Shown here piece after piece: positions 23,712 through 30,340 of a DNA stretch of 36,371 nt (its first letter is position 1; the number at the start of each line of letters is the position of its first letter). Below the pieces are notes generated by a model. It had not been told where the DNA came from and did no database searches. It worked only from the letters and a program-made list of their open reading frames with translations. Origin of the DNA: Caldifarciminota bacterium (GTDB taxonomy: Bacteria > Hydrothermota > Tepidihabitantia > Tepidihabitantales > Tepidihabitantaceae); the NCBI GenBank assembly GCA_020352555.1, contig CP070680.1, positions 3,129,193 through 3,165,563 of the forward strand, in the 5' to 3' direction. The position numbers were made by a program, and so were the translations under genes.

Positions 23712-25267
23712 TCCCGCACCTCGCTGCTCAAGACCGGGGCAGCGGCTCGCCTCAGTGCCTGTTCGTCCACAAACAGGCGGAACGGTCGCCTGATGCGCCA
23801 CTCGTCGCAGCGGCCGACGTAGCGCCCGATCGTCTGCCTGCCCATCAGCAGCTTCAGTGACATTTGGCGGCGGGCGGCGTAGCATCTGAAACGCACCAAC
23901 CTTGGCCGGAGGTTTGAGGGGAGGAGGCGGTCGAACGGCCCGAGACCGGCCACAAAGTCGTACAGCGCGTGAGGCAGGCTGCCGACGAGTCTTCGGATGC
24001 CTCGGCCCAGAAGCGTACCGCGGCGTACCAGAAGGCTTCTCCGACCCTTCCATCCGCCGTGAACCGCCCTGCGTCTACCCTCGCGCTGCGCAGCCACAAC
24101 GCGTCCGATGATGTCGCCTTGCCGCAGAACCCACGGGTCGTCGGTCGCTATCTTGTTGTCCCCCCGGGTCCGGATTCCGTCCGGACCAACGCCGACGACA
24201 CGGTGCACTATCGTCCTGTCGGTCCCGGGTGGTTTGAAGCACACCACGTCGCCCGGCCGCACTCGCTCTGCGCTGTACGGCTTGACCTCAAGCAGGTCGG
24301 GCTCCCGTAGTGAGGGATCCATGCTCGTACCGGTGTAGACCATTCGCTGTGAATCACCGGCCATCAAGGACTCGACCGACACCGGACTCCAGTCGCGATC
24401 ATCCCGGCCAGACCCTGGCACCGCTTCGACCGGAAGCACCCGCTCGATTTCTTCCCAAAACCGGCCATCGCGGCTGAGGTTCAGCGAATAGGCTGGGACC
24501 GCCGATGCCAGAGCCCTGGCAGCGTTGACACCCCCGTTACAGTGTGCCAGGGCTGTATCTTCCTCGGTCAGTTCACGCGCCTTCAGTGCGAGGTTGACCG
24601 CAGAATCCAAAATCAGGGCAGCTGCCTGGGTCGCGTTGACCGGCTCCAGACGGTCAGCGGGTGATTGAGCAAGGAAGAACATTGCCCGAAGAGGTACCGC
24701 ATGCTCGACAGGCCAGGAACCGCCTGACCCCCGGTCCTTGAAGCGGCTCCAGGTCGGCATTGGATGAGCCCAGAAGCATCCGTTCCGGTCGCGCACCACC
24801 AGGGTCCGGTCGTCGCACAGCGAGCGCCAGGGGAAGCGAAAACGACGACTGGCCGTGCTCTTGCCGGTCTGGCTGGGCCCGGCCATGATGAAGCCGCTGC
24901 CGTGATACTCGGCCAGGGCGGAGTGGAGCAACAGGCCGCCCCCGGACAGGGCCTCACGCGTAACAACCGAATCGATTCGCTCCATCTGGGAAACCCGCGT
25001 CTCCCGGTCGGTCGGTGCGACAAGACGACACACGACCGCACCTGCGGACTCGGCTTCCGAACGGACCGACGCGTCAGGCTGGTCAGATTCTTCGCATACG
25101 GCAACCCACAATTCGCGCCCGCCCTTGCCCGGGCCCAGTCGCATCACTCTTCCCAGCTCTGCTACGATCAGGGCCGCCCGGCCGTCAACCGGGACGATGG
25201 TCCATCGCTGTCCGTCAGCGAACTCGAGTTTCAGACCATGTGGCACTTGAGATACAGCTGATGGCAT
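23708..25267 (-). CDS. HPr-kinase-like domain fused to S26-type signal peptidase, copy 1
   Basis: 519 residues from ATG 25267, without a clear ribosome-binding site. Residues 10-290 form a ScmC/HprK-like ATP-binding domain. It contains L-L-L-H-S-A-L-A-E, the P-loop G-P-S-Q-T-G-K-S-T at 130-138, then W-R-S-L-C-D-D and A-H-P-M-P-T-W-S. Residues 300-395 match the S26 signal-peptidase fold of the SipW/archaeal type. It has T-G-T-S-M-D-P-S-L with candidate catalytic Ser315, V-R-P-G-D-V-V-C-F, V-H-R-V-V-G-V with His355, and T-R-G-D-N with I-I-G-R-V-V. About 120 basic C-terminal residues are unassigned. No membrane helix is evident, which is odd for a signal peptidase. It lies between precursor 1 and the nucleotidyltransferase. 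Phosphorylation plus cleavage of the precursor is a reasonable inference. Confidence 0.82.
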   Translation of the reverse strand: MPSAVSQVPHGLKLEFADGQRWTIVPVDGRAALIVAELGRVMRLGPGKGGRELWVAVCEESDQPDASVRSEAESAGAVVCRLVAPTDRETRVSQMERIDSVVTREALSGGGLLLHSALAEYHGSGFIMAGPSQTGKSTASRRFRFPWRSLCDDRTLVVRDRNGCFWAHPMPTWSRFKDRGSGGSWPVEHAVPLRAMFFLAQSPADRLEPVNATQAAALILDSAVNLALKARELTEEDTALAHCNGGVNAARALASAVPAYSLNLSRDGRFWEEIERVLPVEAVPGSGRDDRDWSPVSVESLMAGDSQRMVYTGTSMDPSLREPDLLEVKPYSAERVRPGDVVCFKPPGTDRTIVHRVVGVGPDGIRTRGDNKIATDDPWVLRQGDIIGRVVAAQREGRRRAVHGGWKGRRSLLVRRGTLLGRGIRRLVGSLPHALYDFVAGLGPFDRLLPSNLRPRLVRFRCYAARRQMSLKLLMGRQTIGRYVGRCDEWRIRRPFRLFVDEQALRRAAAPVLSSEVRE

Positions 25268-25390
25268 TGGGCGCAGGAGTGACGCATGAGGCTGGCCTGC
25301 AGAAGCTGCTCCGCTGGGTGCCGGAAAGCTACCGCTGCTGAATCAGTTGTCTATGCTACCCTTGCCGCTAAGAGCCCGGCGCTTGCGTCC

Positions 25391-25612
25391 CTAGGTACCG
25401 ATGCCAGTGCCGGCGTTGCAGGCCCCGGATCCCGGACTGCCTCCAGGAATGCAGCCAGTGGCATCCGGATTGCTGCCGTCTTGGCAAATACAGGGTTCGC
25501 CGAAGGACCCGACACCGCAGTATCCCCTGGCCATCACGGCCTGGCCGAGGCGTATTGCGCGCGGGGCTTCGTACCTTGCACGGGTTGTGCTCAGACGTAC
25601 TGTGTCCGCCAT
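25391..25612 (-). CDS. RiPP precursor-like peptide 1
   Basis: 73 residues from ATG 25612; GGAGGT lies four bases upstream. The longer in-frame start lacks a ribosome-binding site. The leader ends in Y-E-A-P-R-A-I-R-L-G-Q-A-V-M-A-R-G (residues 14-30), nearly identical to precursor 2. It is followed by a small-residue core with five cysteines (32, 41, 43, 54, 65) in C-x8-C-x-C spacing, many Gly/Ser/Pro and the terminus G-T-G-I-G-T. Y-x-x-P leaders of this kind are bound by PqqD-like proteins. Short size, leader conservation and a variable Cys-rich core, in a locus with radical SAM enzymes, make it a likely modified peptide. Downstream after 123 bases comes kinase/peptidase copy 1. Confidence 0.8.
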   Translation of the reverse strand: MADTVRLSTTRARYEAPRAIRLGQAVMARGYCGVGSFGEPCICQDGSNPDATGCIPGGSPGSGACNAGTGIGT

Positions 25613-25635
25613 GCATACCTCCGATTCCGCTCTAT

Positions 25636-25728
25636 TATTATGGCTGCACAGGGAATATACTCGCCTTGGCCCCCGTGTCAAGAGATTTCTGCGTCAATTT
25701 GGACCCACCTCCAAAGGGTCAGTCAAGG
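25636..25728 (-). promoter_or_regulatory. Promoter module of precursor 1
   Basis: Minus strand, 5' to 3': upstream box CCTTGACTGACCCT (25728-25715), -35 TTGACA (25681-25676), a 16-base spacer, -10 TATATT (25659-25654), then six bases to GCAGCCATAATA (25647-25636), which would be the first bases of the transcript. The predicted leader is about 35 bases. The same four elements precede precursors 2 and 3. Confidence 0.7.
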
Positions 25729-26018
25729 CGTACGATTGTGACCAGGGAGCGGTGTCCAGGGAGGTATTCGGTCCTCTGGCGAGCCTTCACAGCCCTCCGT
25801 GAGAACCAGGGCCTGACCCAGCCCGGCTCGCTGCAGTCAAACTGTGCGGACGCCCGGCCGGCCGACATTCCGCCGCAACCAGCAAGACTCGATCCTACGT
25901 CGTTCTGACTCTGTGGAACCAGATGGTGCAGTAGGTGCTCTGCCGGAGGTCGGAGGCCTGTGCTACTGAATCAGTTGCCTACTGCTGCCCGTGCCGAACT
26001 GAGACCGCTTTCGCGCCC
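25729..26018. other. Non-coding spacer between precursor 2 and the precursor 1 promoter
   Basis: I see no gene here. On the minus strand CAACTGATTCAG (about 25968-25957) after precursor 2 also occurs after precursor 1 (about 25351-25340). This shows that the duplicated unit extends past the precursor stop codon. Confidence 0.5.
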
Positions 26019-26228
26019 CTAGGTGTTGGTACCTGTGTAGCAGCCCTCAGGGGAGCTGCCTGGTTGGCAGCCACAGACGTCCGGACTGCCGCCGTTGTTG
26101 CAGAGGCAAAGGTCGCCGAATGACCCGGGTCCGCAGACTCCCCTGGCCATCACGGCCTGACCAAGGCGTACTGCGCGCGGGGCTTCGTACCTTGCCTGGG
26201 ACGTTCTTGGATGCGTTGTCTCCGCCAT
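26019..26228 (-). CDS. RiPP precursor-like peptide 2
   Basis: 69 residues from ATG 26228, with the same GGAGGTATGC before the ATG as precursor 1. The leader Y-E-A-P-R-A-V-R-L-G-Q-A-V-M-A-R-G (residues 14-30) differs from precursor 1 by one residue. The core keeps C-G-x-G-S-F-G at 32-38 and C-x-C at 41-43, then diverges, with six cysteines in total (32, 41, 43, 52, 54, 63). It ends T-G-T-N-T. It is a clear paralogue of precursor 1 that has changed mainly in the C-terminal half. That is the usual behaviour of RiPP cores. It is transcribed from its own copy of the shared promoter module and has no kinase/peptidase gene directly behind it. Confidence 0.8.
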   Translation of the reverse strand: MAETTHPRTSQARYEAPRAVRLGQAVMARGVCGPGSFGDLCLCNNGGSPDVCGCQPGSSPEGCYTGTNT

Positions 26229-26256
26229 GCATACCTCCGGTTCCTCTTACTCTGTT

Positions 26257-26347
26257 GTATGGCTGCATCGCAATATACACCCCTGGTCCGCCGTGTCAAG
26301 AGATTTCTCTGCTGGTTATGGGGACAAACTCGGAGGGACGGTCAAGG
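26257..26347 (-). promoter_or_regulatory. Promoter module of precursor 2
   Basis: Minus strand: upstream box CCTTGACCGTCCCT (26347-26334), -35 TTGACA (26299-26294), a 16-base spacer, -10 TATATT (26277-26272), five bases, then GCAGCCATAC (26266-26257). The upstream box begins 48 bases before the -35, against 47 at precursor 1. Confidence 0.7.
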
Positions 26348-26404
26348 GTCAGAACCAGAGAACAATACACAAGCCAGCGGCGATGCTCCGTACAAGGCGC
26401 CCGA

Positions 26405-26500
26405 GCGCCAGGCCGTCCCAGGTGGCTTGAAGCGCACCTTGTCGCCGGGCGAGCACCGCCCGGTTGAGGTTGGCCGGTATCAGCTGGAGCCTGGCGGCCC
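26405..26500 (-). pseudogene. Remnant of a third kinase/S26-peptidase gene
   Basis: One minus frame reads S-P-G-D-K-V-R-F-K-P-P-G-T, matching R-P-G-D-V-V-C-F-K-P-P-G-T of the S26 domain in copy 1. Just upstream, a different frame reads L-Q-L-I-P-A-N-L-N-R-A-V where the intact copy has L-E-V-K-P-Y-S-A-E-R-V. The match is therefore broken by a frameshift and flanked by stops. The nucleotide string GGTGGCTTGAAGCGCACC (26420-26437) also resembles the antisense of copy 1. The rest of 26350-26680 shows no clear gene and may be further decayed sequence from the same copy. Confidence 0.55.
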
Positions 26501-26689
26501 GGGTCCGTATAGCAGCAGCAGCCCGGTGCGCTTGCACAGGCTCTTGTGTGTTCCCGTTCAGATAGCTTCGCGTCGCCCGCGACCACACCCCACCCGAAAG
26601 CTGCGGCCCGCAAGCAGGAGGACCCGTTGCCAGGGGGATAGCTGCAGCAGTGAAATGTGTCCTGTGTGCGCTCCCTGGCCGTATTGAGG

Positions 26690-26715
26690 CCGGGGGAGCC
26701 GCAAGGCTCCCCCGG
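26690..26715 (-). terminator. Strong GC hairpin downstream of the lipoprotein gene
   Basis: A perfect 11-bp stem CCGGGGGAGCC/GGCTCCCCCGG with a four-base GCAA loop, starting 35 bases after the lipoprotein stop codon. There is no T-run on either side, so it is a terminator-like or mRNA-stabilising hairpin rather than a textbook intrinsic terminator. Confidence 0.55.
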
Positions 26716-26749
26716 TAGTTGTGCGCCGTCAGGCGCTTGACCAATACGT

Positions 26750-27790
26750 CTATGGGTCTACCTCGATGAAGGCGAACTGCAGTTTCCCTTCGGACTCTTT
26801 CGGCTCCATGATCACGGCCAGCAGTTCGCCCTCTTCGGCCCAGAAGCCTGTCCCGTAGGTGATTGCGTCGTCCGCTATCTGGCCGGCCAGGCCGGCAGGC
26901 TTGCTTGCGTAGTCGCCGAGCAGATACCAGATCGCTCGCTGGAACTCAACCCAGGTCGCATCGGTGTACTTGGACATGTTGTTCAGCAGCCAGTTCACGC
27001 GGTCCCACCGGCGCGGGCCGTACAAGCCGTTCTTGGCACGGTCAGGCAGGGTCGAGCCCTGGCTCGAGTGCAGTTTTACATCGTACCAGATGCCGGTGTC
27101 AATGCTGACGCCCCACTCTGCGCACCAGCCGCGCCAGTAGGCGCTGTCCCAGACGTTGAAGCCAGTGCCGATGCCCTTCAACTCGACGCGGAAATAGCAT
27201 TCCTCGGCTTCCCACGGCCAGTGAAGCAGCATCTCGACCCAGTATGTCGGGAGCTTGACGTCTTTGCCTTCTCTGCGCCAGTACTTGAAACACCCTTTCC
27301 ACTCGCCGCCCCAGCCGGTCTCTTCCTGGTTGGTTTCGGTGTTCCTGACTACGGCGTGGAAGGCCAGAGCGACATAGTATTCGCCTTTGTCCTCGTCGTA
27401 TCCCCAGACTATGCTGTCAAGCGGGATCCTATAGGTGAACTCGGTCACCGCAGGGTCGTGGTCCGTCTGCAGAGGGAAATTGCCCGGAACCAGATGGCCC
27501 TTCTTGTTCCTGGGCAGGTTGGCACAGTCATCGGCCCAGGCCAGCGCACTCTCGGTCATCTCCCACGGGTCGTATATGAGGACGTCGACGACGAGGTCGT
27601 CTCCGTTCTCCCACACCAGCAGCTCGCCGACAGTATCGTTCTGGCCAGCGATGATGTCGAACTCCTGGGGACCAATGCCCGACGTGCGGACCAGCGCATC
27701 CTGGTCTGCCCACATGTCCTCGCAGCCTGTCATGAACAGGCCGGCGGCCGCGATCAGGGCAAGGGGCAGTATCCACAGCCTCTTCTTCAT
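26750..27790 (-). CDS. Lipoprotein with a possible thioester (TED-like) domain
   Basis: 346 residues from ATG 27790, preceded by AAGGAGG. The lipoprotein signal is K-K-R-L-W-I-L-P-L-A-L-I-A-A-A-G-L-F-M-T-G-C, with the lipid-anchor cysteine at residue 23. The middle is rich in Trp, Asp and Glu. In the C-terminal half, W-C-A-E-W-G-V-S-I-D-T-G is followed by Y-D-V-K-L-H-S-S, V-N-W-L-L-N-N and F-Q-R-A-I-W-Y-L-L. These resemble bacterial thioester domains (PF08341/TQXA type), where a Cys and the Gln of a Q-x-A-I-W motif form an internal thioester; both residues are present. If so, it could attach covalently to amines on a surface. The frame continues upstream to 27889, but the ribosome-binding site favours 27790. 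Why it sits inside the peptide locus is unknown. Confidence 0.6.
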   Translation of the reverse strand: MKKRLWILPLALIAAAGLFMTGCEDMWADQDALVRTSGIGPQEFDIIAGQNDTVGELLVWENGDDLVVDVLIYDPWEMTESALAWADDCANLPRNKKGHLVPGNFPLQTDHDPAVTEFTYRIPLDSIVWGYDEDKGEYYVALAFHAVVRNTETNQEETGWGGEWKGCFKYWRREGKDVKLPTYWVEMLLHWPWEAEECYFRVELKGIGTGFNVWDSAYWRGWCAEWGVSIDTGIWYDVKLHSSQGSTLPDRAKNGLYGPRRWDRVNWLLNNMSKYTDATWVEFQRAIWYLLGDYASKPAGLAGQIADDAITYGTGFWAEEGELLAVIMEPKESEGKLQFAFIEVDP

Positions 27791-28034
27791 CTTTTCCTCC
27801 TTCTCACAGCGGGTCGCGGGGATTGGGCGCCGCACGCACGTGTCCGGTGCCTCGGTCGTCACCGCTGTGTGCTTTGCTGTCTCTGCCATGCTGCGGGCGC
27901 GCAGGCGAACAGATGGGCCTGCGCCCGCGGCCTAAAGGGTTTTCCAGTGAGCGAAAGCTACCCCAATGTTGCTGTCGGTCAGGGGTACCGGCTGGGGCAT
28001 CGCAATGCGCTACTCGAGGAGTAACCCATGCCTC
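27791..28034 (-). other. Long 5' leader of the lipoprotein transcript
   Basis: About 240 bases lie between the predicted transcription start and ATG 27790. They include an 8-bp hairpin (GCGCAGGC 27899-27906 with GCCTGCGC 27917-27924). A decayed start, ATGGCAGAGACA, at 27889-27878 matches the beginning of precursor 3 and resembles precursor 2, and it is in frame with the lipoprotein. I cannot assign a known riboswitch class. Confidence 0.4.
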
Positions 28035-28069
28035 GCTGGCATTATGCCAGCCTGATGGAGTCCTGTCAA
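28035..28069 (-). promoter_or_regulatory. Promoter with a palindromic operator over the -10 box
   Basis: Minus strand TTGACA (28069-28064), exactly 17 bases, then CATAAT (28046-28041). The -10 box is the centre of a perfect 17-base palindrome GCTGGCAT-A-ATGCCAGC (28051-28035 on the minus strand), a likely repressor site. It drives the lipoprotein gene. Confidence 0.65.
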
Positions 28070-28113
28070 GCTCGGACGTCAGCCGACCCTCTCGCCGCAT
28101 GGTCACGAGCCGG

Positions 28114-29715
28114 TCATGCTTCGAGCCTCATGGCCGGAAGAACGGCCTGCATCAGCGTGTGCTCGTCCACGAACAGGTGGAAAGGCCGCCGAATGTCCAG
28201 CCTCTTGCGGCGGCTGTCGTAGCATGCGATTGTGCGTCTGCCCATCAGGAGTTTCAGGAACACCCGATAGCTGGTGCCAGTGAACCCGTGTGACCAGAAC
28301 CGGTATGGAACGGCGAAGCGAACCAGCCTTGGCCTGAGGCTCGCGGGGAGGAGGCGGCCGAGCGGACCGAGTCCGGCAAGTACGTCATACAGCGCGTTGG
28401 GCAGGCTTCCGACGAGTCTTCGTGAACCGCGGCCCAGACGGGCGCAGCGAAGTGCCAGAGCACCTCTTCTTCCGCCAGGGACCACCCTGCGTTTACTCTC
28501 CCGCTGAGCAGTCACAACTCGTCCGATGATGTCACCTTTTGGCAGCACCCAAGGGTCGTCCGTTTGCCTGTTGTCCCCTCGCGTGCGGATTCCTTCAGGG
28601 CCAACGTCGATGACACGGTGTGCGACCTTCGTGTCGTTCTCGAGTGACCTGAAGCACACCACGTCGCCCGGCCTCACTCGCCCCGCACCGTACGGCCTGA
28701 CCTCAAGCAGGTCTGGCTCCTGGAGAGTGGGGCTCATGCTTGTGCCGGTGTAGACCATTCGCTCCGAGTCGCGCGCCATCAAAGACTCGGCTGACACCGG
28801 ACCCGGAAGACGACTGCAGTCGTCAGGCTTCGGCAAATCACCGACTGGGAGTACTTTCGCGATCTCTTCCCAGAACCGGCCGCCAGCACTGATTCTGAGC
28901 GAGTACGCCGGGACCGCAGATGCCAGGGCCTTGGCAGCAACTACTCCTTCACTACAGAGCGGTACGAAGGCAGGGTCTGCCTCAGCCAGCTTGAGCGCAA
29001 TCCGCTGAAGGTCCCAGGCAGAATGCACTATCAGGGCGGTTGCCTGGGTTGCGTTAAGGGGCTCCAGTCGGTCGGATGAAGACTGCATCAGGAAGAACAT
29101 CGCCCGAAGGGGTACGGCTTGCTCCACGGCCCACGAGCCGCCCGGGCCTCCATTTCTGAACCGGCTCCAGGTCGGCCATGGATGAGCCCGAAAGCGGCCC
29201 CCTTGAACCCGCACCACCAGGGTTCGGTCATCACTCAGTGAACGCCAGGGGGAGGGGAGACGGCGACAGGCCGTGCTCTTGCCTGTCTCGCTGGGTGCTG
29301 CCAGGATGAAGCCGCTTCCTTGATACTCGGCCAAGGCAGCGTGGAGCAGAAGGCCGCCACCGACCAGGGCCTCACGGGTGATTGCGGTGTCGATTCGCTG
29401 CAACTGACGGACCTGCGACTCCCGGTCGGTCGGCGCGTCAAGCCGACAAACAACCGTGCTCGGGGATTCGGTGTTCTGTCGGTCAAACTCGTCAGGCTCG
29501 TCGTACACCGCAGCCCAAAGCTCCTTGCCAGCCGTGCCCTGGCCCAGGCGCATGACTTTGCCCAGCTCGGCTACGATCGAGGCCGCCCGGTCATCGACCG
29601 GGCGGACGACCCATCGCTGCCCGTCAGCGAGCTCGAGTTTCAGACCATTGTCTGTCACGCTTGTCGGGAGGATGCCGACCTTGCGGCTGAAGCAGCGTTT
29701 CTGGGTCCGACGCAA
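28114..29715 (-). CDS. HPr-kinase-like domain fused to S26-type signal peptidase, copy 2
   Basis: 533 residues from TTG 29715, supported by GGAG four bases upstream. It is a paralogue of the 23708-25267 protein along its whole length. It has L-K-L-E-L-A-D-G-Q-R-W at the N-terminus, the P-loop A-P-S-E-T-G-K-S-T at 140-148, W-R-S-L-S-D-D, A-H-P-W-P-T-W-S, then the S26 part. There T-G-T-S-M-S-P-T-L gives candidate Ser326, A-H-R-V-I-D-V gives His366, and T-R-G-D-N and I-I-G-R-V-V follow. The C-terminal tail ends in a conserved R-R-P-F-H-L-F-V-D-E. Both catalytic regions appear intact, so this is not a dead copy. It follows precursor 3 by 89 bases, repeating the precursor-then-kinase/peptidase order of copy 1. 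Confidence 0.82.
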   Translation of the reverse strand: MRRTQKRCFSRKVGILPTSVTDNGLKLELADGQRWVVRPVDDRAASIVAELGKVMRLGQGTAGKELWAAVYDEPDEFDRQNTESPSTVVCRLDAPTDRESQVRQLQRIDTAITREALVGGGLLLHAALAEYQGSGFILAAPSETGKSTACRRLPSPWRSLSDDRTLVVRVQGGRFRAHPWPTWSRFRNGGPGGSWAVEQAVPLRAMFFLMQSSSDRLEPLNATQATALIVHSAWDLQRIALKLAEADPAFVPLCSEGVVAAKALASAVPAYSLRISAGGRFWEEIAKVLPVGDLPKPDDCSRLPGPVSAESLMARDSERMVYTGTSMSPTLQEPDLLEVRPYGAGRVRPGDVVCFRSLENDTKVAHRVIDVGPEGIRTRGDNRQTDDPWVLPKGDIIGRVVTAQRESKRRVVPGGRRGALALRCARLGRGSRRLVGSLPNALYDVLAGLGPLGRLLPASLRPRLVRFAVPYRFWSHGFTGTSYRVFLKLLMGRRTIACYDSRRKRLDIRRPFHLFVDEHTLMQAVLPAMRLEA

Positions 29716-29804
29716 GTCACTCCGCTATGCCTGGAGGAACTCACTAGCCTGGACTGATTGTTTCCTACTGCGTGCGCCGCAGCAGGGGTCGACTGGTAGC
29801 TCTG

Positions 29805-29945
29805 CTAGTAGATAGGGCTATTGCCGGTCTCCCAGCACACGCCCATCAGCTCGGGCTGAGTGTTGCGGGCTGCGTCGCCCTGAGCTGTCTCTGCATCACG
29901 CAGGCGTACTGCCTTCGGGGGTTCGTATTTCGGTGTCTCTGCCAT
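29805..29945 (-). CDS. RiPP precursor-like peptide 3
   Basis: 46 residues from ATG 29945, with GGAGG six bases upstream. M-A-E-T-P-K-Y-E-P-P-K-A-V-R-L-R-D-A-E-T-A-Q-G aligns with the leaders of precursors 1 and 2 (Y-E-x-P-x-A-x-R-L, then A-x-G). The core is quite different: D-A-A-R-N-T-Q-P-E-L-M-G-V-C-W-E-T-G-N-S-P-I-Y, with one cysteine. Leader, start context and promoter are shared, so the gene is homologous, but its product would be chemically distinct or the core may have shrunk. It directly precedes kinase/peptidase copy 2. Confidence 0.7.
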   Translation of the reverse strand: MAETPKYEPPKAVRLRDAETAQGDAARNTQPELMGVCWETGNSPIY

Positions 29946-30340
29946 ATACATCCTCCGTCTCTCTGTCTCTCTCCAGTTTTGTATTATGGCTGCGTCTGAA
30001 TATTACACCCCCCTCGCCCCCGTGTCAAGATTTTTCTCCTGTCTGATGCAGGTATGCCTCGCAGGGCCGGTCAAGGGGGCACAGGGCGCGTCTGTGGCGC
30101 CGGGACGACGCCTGGAGGCGCGTGGCGCAGGAGCCTGCTGCGGTCTCAGTCAGCGAGTGCGGCTTCTCGGCGGGCGAGGCTGCCAGGACGAGAGGCAGGC
30201 AGTCACTCCCCAGGTCGGAGAGAGGCAGGGGTTCGGTCTTCAGCTACTCTCCTGGCAGATTGCCGTTCTGGCAGCGGCGGGGCCGGCGTGACACAAGTAG
30301 TCGATGTGTGCTGTGCTTGAGCTCCAGTTGCGCCAACGGG
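29946..30340. other. Divergent intergenic region between precursor 3 and the membrane protein gene
   Basis: The left part holds the precursor 3 promoter module (29982-30076). I see no gene in 30077-30340; the plus-strand frame from 30122 runs in frame into the membrane protein gene but lacks a ribosome-binding site and plausible composition. Confidence 0.5.
29982..30076 (-). promoter_or_regulatory. Promoter module of precursor 3
   Basis: Minus strand: upstream box CCTTGACCGGCCCT (30076-30063), -35 TTGACA (30028-30023), a 17-base spacer, -10 TAATAT (30005-30000), six bases, then GCAGCCATAATA (29993-29982). The box-to--35 distance is 48 bases, as at precursor 2. Confidence 0.7.

Noticed and set aside
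27930-28000. Cyclic-di-GMP-type aptamer on the plus strand (AGCGAAAGCT tetraloop, GGTACCGG)
   Set aside because: The GGGACGCAAAGCC core is absent and no plus-strand gene follows within range.
28020-28075. TPP riboswitch-like string CTGGCATAATGCCAGCG on the minus strand
   Set aside because: It resembles the 3' part of the THI box, but the CUGAGA and ACCUGAU elements are missing and the same bases are explained by a promoter with a palindromic operator.
23708-29945. Lasso peptide locus, because the leaders contain Y-x-x-P and a kinase and PqqD proteins are present
   Set aside because: No transglutaminase-like protease and no asparagine-synthetase-like cyclase are encoded; radical SAM enzymes are present instead.
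16000-30100. Insertion sequence or integrated element as the source of the peptide locus
   Set aside because: No transposase, integrase, tRNA end or flanking direct repeat was seen; base composition looks like the rest of the window.
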